From positions 434,001 through 498,000 of the forward strand of contig CAUJHS010000022.1 of assembly GCA_963204915.1 (NCBI GenBank): a stretch of 64,000 nucleotides of DNA, written 5' to 3'. Position 1 is the stretch's first letter, and the number at the start of each line of letters is the position of its first letter. Under the pieces are notes generated by a model, which was not told where the DNA came from, did not search any database, and saw nothing but the letters and a program-made list of their open reading frames with translations. This document shows, piece after piece, positions 18,429 to 27,019 of this stretch. A program made the translations under genes and the position numbers. Source of the DNA: Planctomycetota bacterium (GTDB taxonomy: Bacteria > Planctomycetota > Planctomycetia > Pirellulales > Pirellulaceae).

Positions 18429-19898
18429 TTAGAGTTGGTTTTGGCGGGCAGTGTTCGCTTCGTCATCCTCGCGATATTTTTCGAGTTTGCGGTACAGGGT
18501 GCGAGCGCCAATGCCCAGCGCTTTGGCGGTCTCCTCGCGGTTGCCGTGGTGCAGGGCAAGCGTTTGTTCGATGGCCCAACGCTCGATGTCGTCCATCGAG
18601 CGGCCGATCAACTCGGTCGGGCCTGCCGGCGGCGCCTCGCCCGCGGTGGAGGCGGGCAACGTGGCCGCTCCTTCGACTTCCATCAATTCGCTCGGCAAAT
18701 CGTCCTCGTCCAGCACGCCGTCAATGTCGAGCACCACCATCGAGTTGACCATGTTCCGCAGTTCACGCACGTTGCCCGGCCAGTCGTACCCCAGGAATTT
18801 GCGGCTCACGCTGGTCGTGAACCCGCGCACCTTCTTGCCGTGTTCGCGGGCCAGGTCTTTGCGAAAGTGGTCCATCAGCGGAATGATGTCGTCCTTGCGT
18901 TCGCGAAGCGGCGCAATGTCGAGCGTGACCACCTTCAGGCGGAAGTACAAGTCCTCGCGGAAGGCGCCGTCGCGCACCATGTCTTCCAAGTCGCGGTTGG
19001 TGGCCGACACGACACGCACGTTCACCTTGATCGGCGTATTGTCGCCCACACGCGTGATTTCCCGCTGCTCCAAGGCGCGGAGCAATTTGATCTGCGTCGG
19101 GGGGGGCATGTCCCCCACTTCATCTAAAAACAACGTGCCGCCGTTGGCGTACTCGAACTTGCCGATGCGATCGGAAACCGCATCGGTAAAGGCGCCCTTC
19201 TTATGGCCAAACAATTCGCTTTCGACCAAATGCTCGGCAATCGCGCCCGTGTTGACCGCCACAAAGGGCTTGTTCTTACGCGGACTGTTATGGTGAATGG
19301 CCTGGGCGACCAACTCTTTGCCGGTGCCGGTCTCGCCGCGAATCATCACGGTGGCGTCCGTCGGGGCGATGCGTTTGATTCGCTCGATCAGGGTCTTCAT
19401 CCGCGGACTGCTGTAGATGATTCCCTCGTAGCCGAAGCGCTCATCCAGCCGTTGCCGCAGCTCCAGGTTCTTTTGCTTGAGGCGGACCGCCTCGGCGGCT
19501 TTCTCCGTCACGGCGCGCAGGCGCCCGATGTTGAGCGGTTTTTCGAGGAAATTCGCCGCCCCGTATTGCATCGCTTCGACCGCTTTGGGCACGGTGGCGT
19601 GGCCGGTCACCATGACCACTTCGCACAAGTCGAGCTTTTGTTTGGCCCGGCGAAGGATCTCCATGCCGTCGATGTCATTCATCACCAAGTCGGTAATGAT
19701 GATGTCGAAATAACCGTCTTCAAGGCGTTGGGCGCCTTCCGGTCCCGAGGTGGCGGTGGTGCATTCGTACCCGACGCGCTCCAGCGCCTCGGCCATGACC
19801 TGCGCATGGTCGCGCTCGTTGTCCACGATTAACACGCGGATCGGTTGACGCTCGGCGGAATCGCGCTCTTCCGGCACATGCTCATTCATGCCCTCCAT
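18429..19898 (-). CDS. NtrC-family sigma-54-dependent response regulator
   Basis: 489 residues from the ATG at 19898; the ATG at 19889 is an alternative. The receiver domain (about 20-135) has the phospho-accepting Asp70 in IIITDLVMNDIDG. The AAA+ domain (about 165-400) has Walker A GETGTGKE, Walker B GGTLFLDEVGDM and the Arg-finger region FREDLYFRL. The sigma-54 contact loop reads GAFTDA (235-240) instead of the usual GAFTGA. The C-terminal Fis-type helix-turn-helix (REETAKALGIGARTLYRKL) binds DNA. Its likely sensor is the kinase encoded 121 nt upstream. It should activate sigma-54 promoters on phosphorylation; the target regulon is unknown. Confidence 0.93.
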   Translation of the reverse strand: MEGMNEHVPEERDSAERQPIRVLIVDNERDHAQVMAEALERVGYECTTATSGPEGAQRLEDGYFDIIITDLVMNDIDGMEILRRAKQKLDLCEVVMVTGHATVPKAVEAMQYGAANFLEKPLNIGRLRAVTEKAAEAVRLKQKNLELRQRLDERFGYEGIIYSSPRMKTLIERIKRIAPTDATVMIRGETGTGKELVAQAIHHNSPRKNKPFVAVNTGAIAEHLVESELFGHKKGAFTDAVSDRIGKFEYANGGTLFLDEVGDMPPPTQIKLLRALEQREITRVGDNTPIKVNVRVVSATNRDLEDMVRDGAFREDLYFRLKVVTLDIAPLRERKDDIIPLMDHFRKDLAREHGKKVRGFTTSVSRKFLGYDWPGNVRELRNMVNSMVVLDIDGVLDEDDLPSELMEVEGAATLPASTAGEAPPAGPTELIGRSMDDIERWAIEQTLALHHGNREETAKALGIGARTLYRKLEKYREDDEANTARQNQL

Positions 19899-20019
19899 GA
19901 TACAAAAAGCCCCCCGCCCAAGACAGGCTTCCTGCGATTTGGCTAACTTTGCATCGCGAGCGTTTGGCGCCGCAAGTCAAAAACTTGCTGCACTCAAAAT
20001 TTTGTATCGGATGTTACGA
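19899..20019. repeat. Inverted repeats between kinase and regulator genes
   Basis: GCAAGT (19972-19977) and ACTTGC (19983-19988) form a perfect 6-bp stem with a 5-nt loop. CAAAATTTTG at 19995-20004 is a perfect palindrome. A weak AAGCC/GGCTT pair lies next to the regulator start. These could tune transcription between the two genes, but there is no clear T tract after the hairpin in the reading direction. Confidence 0.3.
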
Positions 20020-20796
20020 TTACTGAACGGGAGGCTGTTCCGCCTCCGCGTGCGTCGCCGCGGCTTCGAGGCGCGGGGGGGTGTGGAATTCGAGCGTGAA
20101 CTTGGTGCCGCGCCCCAAGGCGCTTTGCACGTCGATCCGGCCGCCGTGGGCTTCAATGACGCGGCGTGCGGTGGGCAGGCCGAGTCCCGAACCGCCATGT
20201 TTGGTGGAGAAAAACGCCTCGAACATCCGCCGGGCGGTCGTTTCGTCCATGCCGCAGCCGGTATCGATCAAGTCGAGCGCGACGCCGTAGCGGGTGGTGC
20301 GCGTGCGGGCGGTGAGCACTCCCCCCTCGGGCATCGCTTCCAGCGAGTTTTTTACCAGATTCACGAGAGCCGCTTGCAGGGTTTCGCCGTCTAATAAAAT
20401 GCTGGGCAAGTCAGGATCCAGGTAGCGAATGATCTCGACCCCCGCTTCCCGCGCGTACGGTTCGTACAAATCGAGCACGCAATTCATCTGGTCGTTCAAA
20501 CTGCCTGGCCGCAGATTCAGATTCCGCAACCGGGAGAACCGCAGAAAATCGTTCAGCAAATTTTCCAGTCGGGCGCACTGGTTGCGCACGGTGTCGATGG
20601 TGCGCAACGCCCGGCGCGTCTTGCCGTTGCCCCCTTCGGCCGAGAAATCCTCGGCCAGCAAGTCCATGTTCAAGCGGATGGTGGAAAGCGGGTTCTTGAT
20701 TTCATGCGCCAACGCTCCGGCCAGCTCGGCCAATTCTTGAAACTGCTCGGAAAGCCTTTGGTATTCCGCAGCGGGGACCGTATCGGGGGGCGCCAT
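20020..20796 (-). CDS. NtrB-like cytosolic sensor histidine kinase
   Basis: 258 residues. A short N-terminal coiled-coil segment leads into HisKA with His31 (LAHEIKNPLSTIR). The HATPase domain has the N box (LVNLVKNSLEAMPEGG), the DTGCGM box and the GGSGLGL box. There is no transmembrane segment and no PAS domain, so the input must come through a protein partner or through the short N-terminus. It is the first gene of a probable minus-strand run: kinase, sigma-54 regulator, mutL, AsmA-like gene. It is the natural partner for the NtrC-type regulator downstream. The ATG at 20796 is used; no strong ribosome-binding site is visible. Confidence 0.92.
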   Translation of the reverse strand: MAPPDTVPAAEYQRLSEQFQELAELAGALAHEIKNPLSTIRLNMDLLAEDFSAEGGNGKTRRALRTIDTVRNQCARLENLLNDFLRFSRLRNLNLRPGSLNDQMNCVLDLYEPYAREAGVEIIRYLDPDLPSILLDGETLQAALVNLVKNSLEAMPEGGVLTARTRTTRYGVALDLIDTGCGMDETTARRMFEAFFSTKHGGSGLGLPTARRVIEAHGGRIDVQSALGRGTKFTLEFHTPPRLEAAATHAEAEQPPVQ

Positions 20797-21174
20797 GGGC
20801 CGACTCGCAAAACCGGAAAACGACTGCCGTCATGTTTCCAGCAGTTTAAACGATGCGCGTTTCCTCGCAGTAGGGGCCATGACGCCGCATCGCGCGTGTT
20901 GAAAGAGAACCAAACCGGCTCGCCGGTGTCGTGTCAGAGTGGCTCGATGCGCCCGGCGCGCGCTTGACTGCGAGCGCGAGCTGTACAATGGAAGCGACTC
21001 CTCTCCTCGATCGTGGCGACGGCGGAGCCGCGTCATTTCACCTCGTTCCCATTTTTCCTGTCAGAAAAGCAGGCTTTCCAGGTCCATTATGTAGGAGCGT
21101 CCGGCCGTGTCTTGAGGATGGGGCAGGGCGCACCGCTCGTTTTTCTTCTCCTCCCCACGGAGCCAGAATTGCGG
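20797..21174. other. Divergent intergenic region
   Basis: This separates the minus-strand kinase from the plus-strand orphan gene. A promoter-like pair is visible on the plus strand near 20964-20989. The N-terminal extension of the orphan reading frame (21013-21174) lacks a convincing start signal and is treated here as probably untranslated. No other feature was recognised. Confidence 0.5.
20964..20989 (+). promoter_or_regulatory. Candidate promoter for the orphan 1156-residue gene
   Basis: TTGACT at 20964-20969 and TACAAT at 20984-20989, separated by 14 nt. Both hexamers are good but the spacing is short, so this is tentative. Confidence 0.35.
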
Positions 21175-24100
21175 ATGGCAAAGGGACACACGCAACGTAC
21201 GCCCTCACGGAAGGCGACTTCCAATCGCCCCGTGACTTTCACTCGCCCGGTTTCGCGATCTTCGCCGGCCCCCCTTGCTGGCGAATCAAGTTCACGGTCT
21301 CGCGCTTGGATTCAGGACGCGGAATGCGCCCAAGTGCTTTCGGTGTTTGTCCATGGGGCCCCCTGCGGCCCCCCCGCGGGCTTGCAGGGCCCGCCGCCTC
21401 TCGGCGATGCAGACTGCACTCGTCTTATGCAAGCCCTCGGGCAAGCGGGCCAAGTATCGCCGGAGGTGATGTCCGCGCTCCAGTTGCTGGTCGATGCTCA
21501 AGGCCTTCTCGCGCCAGGCGCCCGCCGCAGCCAACTTTTGCGCGCTTTGGAGCGCGGCTGTTTAGGCGCCGCCATCGAATCGCTGCATCGCGATCTTGCG
21601 ATGCTTGCTTCGCGTGAGTTCACGCCCAGCGACGCCGAGCACTTTGCCGAACGTTTGCGCGCGTGCGAAGTGTTGCTGCACAAGGTTTGGCGCCGCAAAA
21701 CGGCGTCTTCGGTTCCCGGGCGGCGTCGCGGCCGCGTCTTGCGATCGCTGACTCGCTTCTTGCGGCCGCTGCGCGCCTGGGGACGGCTTCCCGGGCTTGC
21801 GCAAGAGCTGGCCAAGTCGGGACACGCCGCCATCGCCAGCCAGTTGCGCGAGGCGTTGCAAGAGTTGACCGTTACCAAGTTGTCGAAAGCGCAACATCGT
21901 TTGCTTGTCCGCCTGGACGCCGACCTGACCGATTTGGAAACGTCGCCCCCCTCGGTGGGTGAACTGCTGCGCGCCCTGGACTTGCTGGAGCAATCGCTCA
22001 AAGCAGCCGGCCAGGAGTCGCGACTGCTGACCTTGATCGACGAAACCAAGTCCGCGGCGCGGGCCGGCAACTCGGTGGTTGGCGCGGTCGAACACGATGC
22101 ATGGCATGGACAGTTGCAATCGGCTTTACGCCGTCTTGTCCGAGCGGTGCGTTTGGGACTTCGCCGTAACGACGCGCTTGGCCGAGACGTGCGCCTGAGC
22201 CTGCGAATCATTCAGCGTTACTTGAACTATGGCCGCGTGATGGCGCGCGTCCAAGCCGACTTGTCGCGACTCATCGACAGTCCCGCACCGCGGTTACCCC
22301 TCGCCGAGCGCCGCCTTACGCAGTTGGAAAACCTCGCGCTGCGTTGGTCGCGGGCCGGGCTGCGCCTCGCTCTAGGCGAACTGCGCGCTGCGGCGCCCTA
22401 CTTCGCTTCGGGAGCGAGGGACGAGGCGGAGTCGTTGGTTCGCACCTTCCAGCGACTGTTGCTCCAAAATGACGCCGCCGGGCAGTTCGCCGCAATGCAG
22501 CAAGCGCTGGAGCAGGTCGCGGCGTGGCCTTTGCTTCCGGTCGGCGGCAAGGCAGTATCGTCGTTCCTGGCGGAGGTCGAACAAACTCCGAAGCGTAAGC
22601 AGGGCGCTCCGGACCAAACCGAACCGCTTTCGATGGCGCTCTCGGGCGTGGCTGACCTTGCCGCGTGGATCGTTTCCCTGCGCGCTTTCGTGGAACGCCG
22701 AATGCAAGCCTGGCAAGAATCGGGGCGCAACATCCTGGACGAATTGGCCGCCGAGCGGCGTTTTGCAGCGACTTTTGACGATCCCTGTAATGCGGACGAC
22801 CTGACCGCCTGGCTCCTGGCGCTTCCCGCAGCGGAGCGGGAATATGTGCTGGAAATTCTGCAACTTGGCCCCGTGCGGGCTGAGACGGTCGAGGCCAGCT
22901 TGAGCATTGCCGCCGCCGAAGCGCTCGTGCGGCGTTATCCGCGTCCTTCCCTTGAGGACCTGGCCAAGTGCGCCGTCGCGATCGAGTGGTTCAACGCCGA
23001 ACTTGGCGCCACCCTGCGGCGCGAATTGTTCGAACCGCAGCTTTCCTGGAGCGAGCAAAAGAAGTTTGACGAGCATCGCCAGGCGCTGCAACGCCAGGCG
23101 ACCACCGTGAGCGGCGGCGCCCGCAAGCGCTTGTTGCGATCGGTGGGTGAGATTGTATCGGCGGATGACGGCGCCTTGGGACCATTCTTTGAGACGCCCG
23201 GGGTTTCAGGAGAACGGCTGGAACTTGCCCGGCGCCGCGCTTCGCTGGAACTGTCCCACAGTTTGTGGCGCATGAATGTCGTGCCCGACCGCGACTACCG
23301 TTCGTTGATCGACTTGCACTGGAGAAGATCCAAGTCGCGCACTGCTCGTTACGACGCCGATTGCGCGCGGAGGTCCATTGTCGAACTGATGGCCGACCAT
23401 GCCCGCAAAATGGGATTGGCCGCCGAGGAAGCCGGTGCGGCCATGCCGAGCGTACCCATGCAGGTGTGGGCCGTATGGCGCTACTTGAAGGCGGCCGAGG
23501 AAATCTCGGCCCGATGGCGCGAATATGTGCCCTCGGGCGCGCGGCGCCCCAGCACGCGTCCTGCGCCGCAGCGCATCTTGGCGGAAGACCCTTACGAGAT
23601 GATCGAGTTTGTGACGGTCTTGACCTCCCAGTTCTTTGGCGTGTGGGAAATCATCCCCCAGGCGCGAAGCGATCCAGCGCTCGTCACCGAGGAGGAGTTT
23701 CACGCGATTCGCTTGATGGATACCTTGTTGTTCGATCTGTTTGGCGACCTGGGCATGCAATTGCCCTCGGCCACGTACGCCGCCCCCCTGGCCGAGGCCG
23801 TAAAACGCGCTTTGGCGGCGATGCGTCCTTTAGCGAACGAAGACCCGGACGTGGGGCAAGCCTGCAACGTGCTGGAGTTGCTGGCGACCTTCCACGCCAA
23901 TTACCAGCCTTGGGCCGAAACGCTCAAGCTACGCGGCTGGGAAGAGGCTCCGGCCAAGGCCATCGCCCGGTGGCAATCGTTATTGGTCGACATTCATGCG
24001 ATGGCGCGCCGGATGGTGCGAGCGCCGCGACTCGCCGGACCGTCGGCGCCGGCCTGGCGTCGGCTGCTTGACCTGCTCGACAATCCGCAGGCGTATCGCA

Positions 24101-24645
24101 AATTGCAACTTGCCCTGCGCGTGGCCATGGAGCGCGACGATCCCGCTTGTCGGCATCTCGTCAGTTCGCCGGCGCTCCTGGCCCAGCATGCGGCGGAGCG
24201 CGTTGGTTTGGCGCTGCGCCGCCGTTTGCATCCTCGCTCGGAAGCCGCCATCATTGGCTCCAAACTTCGGCTACGTCGGCAATCGCTTCTCGAATCGGTT
24301 GCGGCGGTCGAGCGGTATCGGCCTTTCGGCGAATCGTTGGCGGGGCCGTGCGAACGGTTGCTTGACTTGCACTGGGCCGAAACGCCCGAGGCGGCGCATC
24401 GCCAAGCCGCCCTCGACTGCGGCGACGAGATCCAGGCGCGGTGGCAGGAATTGCGTGATGCCGTCGAGTCAGACGGCGCAACCGCGCCGGAGAACCGCCG
24501 GGTTGTAGAAACCGCCCGGGCTGCGGCGTACTCCGCGATGGATGTCGTCGAAGGGTTCTTCGAAACGAATCGCGCCAAAGGTCTGCGGACCCTGATTCCC
24601 TTGCGGTGGGGCGAACGGCTGACCGATACGTTATCCCGAGTCTAA
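21175..24645 (+). CDS. Unrecognised large alpha-helical protein
   Basis: About 1156 residues from the ATG at 21175. In-frame starts at 21013 (GTG) and 21118 (ATG) would add up to 54 residues; none has a strong ribosome-binding site. I recognise no family. The protein is rich in Ala, Leu, Arg and Glu and appears helical throughout, with no signal peptide and no transmembrane segment. A short motif recurs about 350 residues apart near the C-terminus: LIDLHW (about 714) and LLDLHW (about 1063), each followed by a charged helix with a Cys. The first 110 residues are low complexity and Pro/Ser-rich. A scaffold or a divergent helical-repeat protein would fit, but that is inference. It is transcribed away from the NtrB-like kinase and ends in a GC-rich hairpin. 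Confidence 0.7.
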   Translation: MAKGHTQRTPSRKATSNRPVTFTRPVSRSSPAPLAGESSSRSRAWIQDAECAQVLSVFVHGAPCGPPAGLQGPPPLGDADCTRLMQALGQAGQVSPEVMSALQLLVDAQGLLAPGARRSQLLRALERGCLGAAIESLHRDLAMLASREFTPSDAEHFAERLRACEVLLHKVWRRKTASSVPGRRRGRVLRSLTRFLRPLRAWGRLPGLAQELAKSGHAAIASQLREALQELTVTKLSKAQHRLLVRLDADLTDLETSPPSVGELLRALDLLEQSLKAAGQESRLLTLIDETKSAARAGNSVVGAVEHDAWHGQLQSALRRLVRAVRLGLRRNDALGRDVRLSLRIIQRYLNYGRVMARVQADLSRLIDSPAPRLPLAERRLTQLENLALRWSRAGLRLALGELRAAAPYFASGARDEAESLVRTFQRLLLQNDAAGQFAAMQQALEQVAAWPLLPVGGKAVSSFLAEVEQTPKRKQGAPDQTEPLSMALSGVADLAAWIVSLRAFVERRMQAWQESGRNILDELAAERRFAATFDDPCNADDLTAWLLALPAAEREYVLEILQLGPVRAETVEASLSIAAAEALVRRYPRPSLEDLAKCAVAIEWFNAELGATLRRELFEPQLSWSEQKKFDEHRQALQRQATTVSGGARKRLLRSVGEIVSADDGALGPFFETPGVSGERLELARRRASLELSHSLWRMNVVPDRDYRSLIDLHWRRSKSRTARYDADCARRSIVELMADHARKMGLAAEEAGAAMPSVPMQVWAVWRYLKAAEEISARWREYVPSGARRPSTRPAPQRILAEDPYEMIEFVTVLTSQFFGVWEIIPQARSDPALVTEEEFHAIRLMDTLLFDLFGDLGMQLPSATYAAPLAEAVKRALAAMRPLANEDPDVGQACNVLELLATFHANYQPWAETLKLRGWEEAPAKAIARWQSLLVDIHAMARRMVRAPRLAGPSAPAWRRLLDLLDNPQAYRKLQLALRVAMERDDPACRHLVSSPALLAQHAAERVGLALRRRLHPRSEAAIIGSKLRLRRQSLLESVAAVERYRPFGESLAGPCERLLDLHWAETPEAAHRQAALDCGDEIQARWQELRDAVESDGATAPENRRVVETARAAAYSAMDVVEGFFETNRAKGLRTLIPLRWGERLTDTLSRV

Positions 24646-24661
24646 GGTTCGAGCACGGACA

Positions 24662-24685
24662 AACGCCCCCCAACTAAGGGGCGTT
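24662..24685 (+). terminator. Hairpin downstream of the orphan gene
   Basis: AACGCCCC (24662-24669) pairs perfectly with GGGGCGTT (24678-24685) around an 8-nt loop, 17 nt after the stop codon. There is no immediate T tract, so termination may be weak or factor-assisted. Confidence 0.55.
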
Positions 24686-24863
24686 GTGACGCAAGTTTGT
24701 GAGTAATTTTGTCCATGTTCTTAAAAACCGTTAAAAGGAGGGGTGACAACCTAGTCTGGATTTGCGAAAATATGGAAACTTTCGAGTTCTATGGTTCTGA
24801 GCCCTCACTCCTTAGCCGGAGTTCTGTCCGGCGCCCCACCTTGTTGCGAGGGTCGCAAGTCCG

Positions 24864-26396
24864 ATGCAAAGAACATTTTTGCTTGCTTGCCTTTTAGGCG
24901 TTGCCCTGTGCGTTGGCTGTGGAGATGACTCGGCTTCGCCGAGCAGTTCGGTATCGACGCCCCCTTCAACCACTCCGCCGACCCCGTCGACGGGTTATGA
25001 TCCCGCGATGGCTCAACAGTACGGCGCTGCGGCCGGCCACGGGCAAATGGGGCATGATCAAGCGAGCGGAAGTTCCGCCGCAATGACATCAAGCGCCGAT
25101 CCGAACGTGGCGGTGAACAGTTCGAGCAGCGATTCCAGCTCCTCGTCTTCAGCCAGCACTACGGGGCCCAGCGACGGGCAAAGCAGCGCCGCGAGCGCTA
25201 TGGCGCAAAACTACCCCACTGGTCAACCCGCTGCGCTCGGGCAGTCCTCCGCCGAATCGAGCAGCAGCTCGAGTTCGTATCCCGAAGGCTACACGCCCGC
25301 GCCGGGCTCCACCGGTTATCCAACCGCTCCGGGCCACGCTCAGGCGAATAGCGGAACGTCAGGACAATCCAGTGGCGCGTCTGTCGATCCAAGCGGCGCT
25401 TCCACGCCATCCTCACCTTATGGTGGAGCCCCGGGGCATGCCCAGGCCAATAGCAATAGTGGGGCTGCAGGGCAGTCAACCAGTGGCGCGTACGTCGATC
25501 CGAGCGGCGCTTCCACACCGTCAACGTCGTACAGTGGAGCGCCGGGGCATGCCCAAGCCAATAGCGGGGCTTCTGGACAAACAAACAGCGGGGGATCTGT
25601 CGACCCGAGCGGCGCGTCTTCCCAGTCATCTTCCGCATACGCCGGAGCTCCAGGTCATGCGCAGGCAAACAGCGGTTCGTCGGCTCCTGGAGGATATACG
25701 CCTCCTCCGGCGAATTCAGGGCAAACGGGAAGCGTGAATCCTAGCGCGTATCCTCAGGGGTATCCACAGCCTAACGCCGGATCGAACGCTCAGGGGAATT
25801 CAGGAGATTCTTCCAGCGCGGATGTAGCCTATGCTCAGGGCGAACAGGCTTACTCCGGCGACAGTGGGTCCAGCGCCGATGTGGCGGCCGCTTCGACGAA
25901 CGCCCCCATGCCCACGGTTTACCCCAACCCAGCCGCCACAGCCGGACAAAGCGCTCCCGTTGGCCAGAGCGCTCCCAGCAGCAGCGCCACGCCCAGCGGA
26001 TATCCCGGCTACGGGCAATATGGTGCGAGCGGCTCCTCTTCGGGAGAAACGCCCTCGGGCGCGCCAGGCCAATCCGGTCCTCCGTTAGATCCGGAAGTCG
26101 CGGCTAACCGGCAAAAAATCGAAGAACTCACCAAGGTCCGTACTTGGACCGACATCACCGGTCAGTTCAAGTTCGAAGGTAAATTCCTTGATTACACGAG
26201 TGGTAAGGTCTCTCTGCAACGTTCGAGCACAGGGCAAAACACTCAGCTCGACATGAGTCGACTCAGCGCTCCGGACCAAGAGTTCATTCGCGAAGGGTTG
26301 AAGGCGCAGGCCCGCGAAAAGAAGCGTGAAGAGCAAATTCGCGTGCGAAGTCTTCGTCGTCCGCAGCAAGGCGGCACTACGCCTTATAGCAATTAA
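24864..26396 (+). CDS. Ser/Gly-rich repeat lipoprotein with C-terminal SHD1-like domain
   Basis: 510 residues. The N-terminus MQRTFLLACLLGVALCVGCG is a lipoprotein signal with Cys19 as the likely lipidated residue. Residues 20-410 are low complexity (Ser, Gly, Ala, Pro, Gln, Asn) and contain four copies of PGHAQANS spaced 34-37 residues apart. The last 90 residues form a SHD1 (Sla1 homology 1)-like domain (RTWTDITGQFKFEGKFLDY, then LDMSRLSAPDQEFI), a fold common in planctomycete secreted proteins. Its role is unknown; surface attachment or binding to proteins or glycans is inferred. A strong intrinsic terminator follows. The ATG at 24864 is used because the lipoprotein signal starts there. 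Confidence 0.8.
   Translation: MQRTFLLACLLGVALCVGCGDDSASPSSSVSTPPSTTPPTPSTGYDPAMAQQYGAAAGHGQMGHDQASGSSAAMTSSADPNVAVNSSSSDSSSSSSASTTGPSDGQSSAASAMAQNYPTGQPAALGQSSAESSSSSSSYPEGYTPAPGSTGYPTAPGHAQANSGTSGQSSGASVDPSGASTPSSPYGGAPGHAQANSNSGAAGQSTSGAYVDPSGASTPSTSYSGAPGHAQANSGASGQTNSGGSVDPSGASSQSSSAYAGAPGHAQANSGSSAPGGYTPPPANSGQTGSVNPSAYPQGYPQPNAGSNAQGNSGDSSSADVAYAQGEQAYSGDSGSSADVAAASTNAPMPTVYPNPAATAGQSAPVGQSAPSSSATPSGYPGYGQYGASGSSSGETPSGAPGQSGPPLDPEVAANRQKIEELTKVRTWTDITGQFKFEGKFLDYTSGKVSLQRSSTGQNTQLDMSRLSAPDQEFIREGLKAQAREKKREEQIRVRSLRRPQQGGTTPYSN
25329..25673 (+). repeat. In-frame tandem repeats (PGHAQANS units)
   Basis: Four units start at 25329, 25431, 25542 and 25650, with spacings of 102, 111 and 108 bp. 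All spacings are multiples of three and each unit contains PGHAQANS, three of them followed by VDPSGAS. The repeats are coding and variable in length, consistent with slippage. Confidence 0.85.
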
Positions 26397-26446
26397 CGCA
26401 ACCGGCAATTAAACCAACCGGCGTTCAAGTTGCCGCTTACACTTTC

Positions 26447-26477
26447 CGCGGCGCTCCCTTGGGCGCCGCGTTTTGTT
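26447..26477 (+). terminator. Intrinsic terminator after the SHD1 lipoprotein gene
   Basis: CGCGGCGC (26447-26454) pairs perfectly with GCGCCGCG (26463-26470) around an 8-nt loop and is followed by TTTTGTTT. This is the clearest Rho-independent terminator in the window. Confidence 0.85.
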
Positions 26478-26596
26478 TGGTTATCGCCCTAGCGGCCGAT
26501 GCCCAAACGGCTCCAGAATTCCGCTATGCTCAACCGACTGGCAAGTTCAACGTTGCAACGCCGCAGTCGTCGAACGTTGAAGCCCCCCTTTTGCGG

Positions 26597-26872
26597 TTAG
26601 ATTCGAAATTGGCCGTCTTGTGAAGTGTCGGCAAGAATCACTCCGACGATCTGACCCGCGTGTACGCGTTCTTCTTCGCCCGCGCGCCGCTCACCGAGAA
26701 CGCCGCTGGCGGGGGCCGATACATCGACGATCACGTCTCCCGCAAGCAACTCCACTACGCGGTCGCCTTCGACGACATTCGCTCCTCGCGCCACTAGCCA
26801 CACGCTTACAACAACGGGAGTGTCGCCCAAATCCAGATCAGGGACGACAATAGGATGCTCCGTCAGTGGCAT
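26597..26872 (-). CDS. Stand-alone lipoyl/biotinyl-like domain lacking the attachment lysine
   Basis: 91 residues from the ATG at 26872. The sequence reads as a single lipoyl domain of the E2 or biotin-carrier type: VPDLDLGDTPVVVSVWLV, then GANVVEGDRVVELLAGDVIV, then SAPASGVLGE. In functional domains the turn reads like ETDKA, with the modified Lys. Here the aligned segment is LAGDV, so the Lys position holds Asp. The flanking strands and the AP-x-x-G motif are conserved, so this is a folded but probably unmodifiable relative. No 2-oxoacid dehydrogenase or carboxylase gene is nearby. Function unknown. Confidence 0.7.
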   Translation of the reverse strand: MPLTEHPIVVPDLDLGDTPVVVSVWLVARGANVVEGDRVVELLAGDVIVDVSAPASGVLGERRAGEEERVHAGQIVGVILADTSQDGQFRI

Positions 26873-26973
26873 GAGTGTCGCCTTGGAATGTCATTCGGGA
26901 CGCCCAGCGGCCGTACGCGTCACGTCAAGGCGTTCCCCTCGCGGGATCGCCAGCTTCTGGAACGCCATAAGTT

Positions 26974-27001
26974 GTTTAGTTTGAAACGTTTAGTTTGAAA
27001 C
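26974..27001. repeat. 14-bp tandem duplication
   Basis: GTTTAGTTTGAAAC occurs twice in direct tandem (26974-26987 and 26988-27001), followed by a further GTTT, in the short gap before the lipoyl-like gene. It is probably a slippage product. Confidence 0.8.
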
Positions 27002-27019
27002 GTTTGCTTAGTCGATCCA

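Noticed and set aside
24709..24897. Possible leader peptide before the SHD1 lipoprotein
   Set aside because: An AAGGAGG-like site is nearby, but its distance from any start does not fit and the peptide overlaps the real signal peptide in another frame.
25329..25673. Regularly spaced repeats considered as a CRISPR-like array
   Set aside because: Units are in frame, protein-coding and of differing length; no spacers or cas genes.
26974..27001. 14-bp tandem duplication considered as an attachment or target-site duplication
   Set aside because: The copies are adjacent with nothing between them, so no element is implied.
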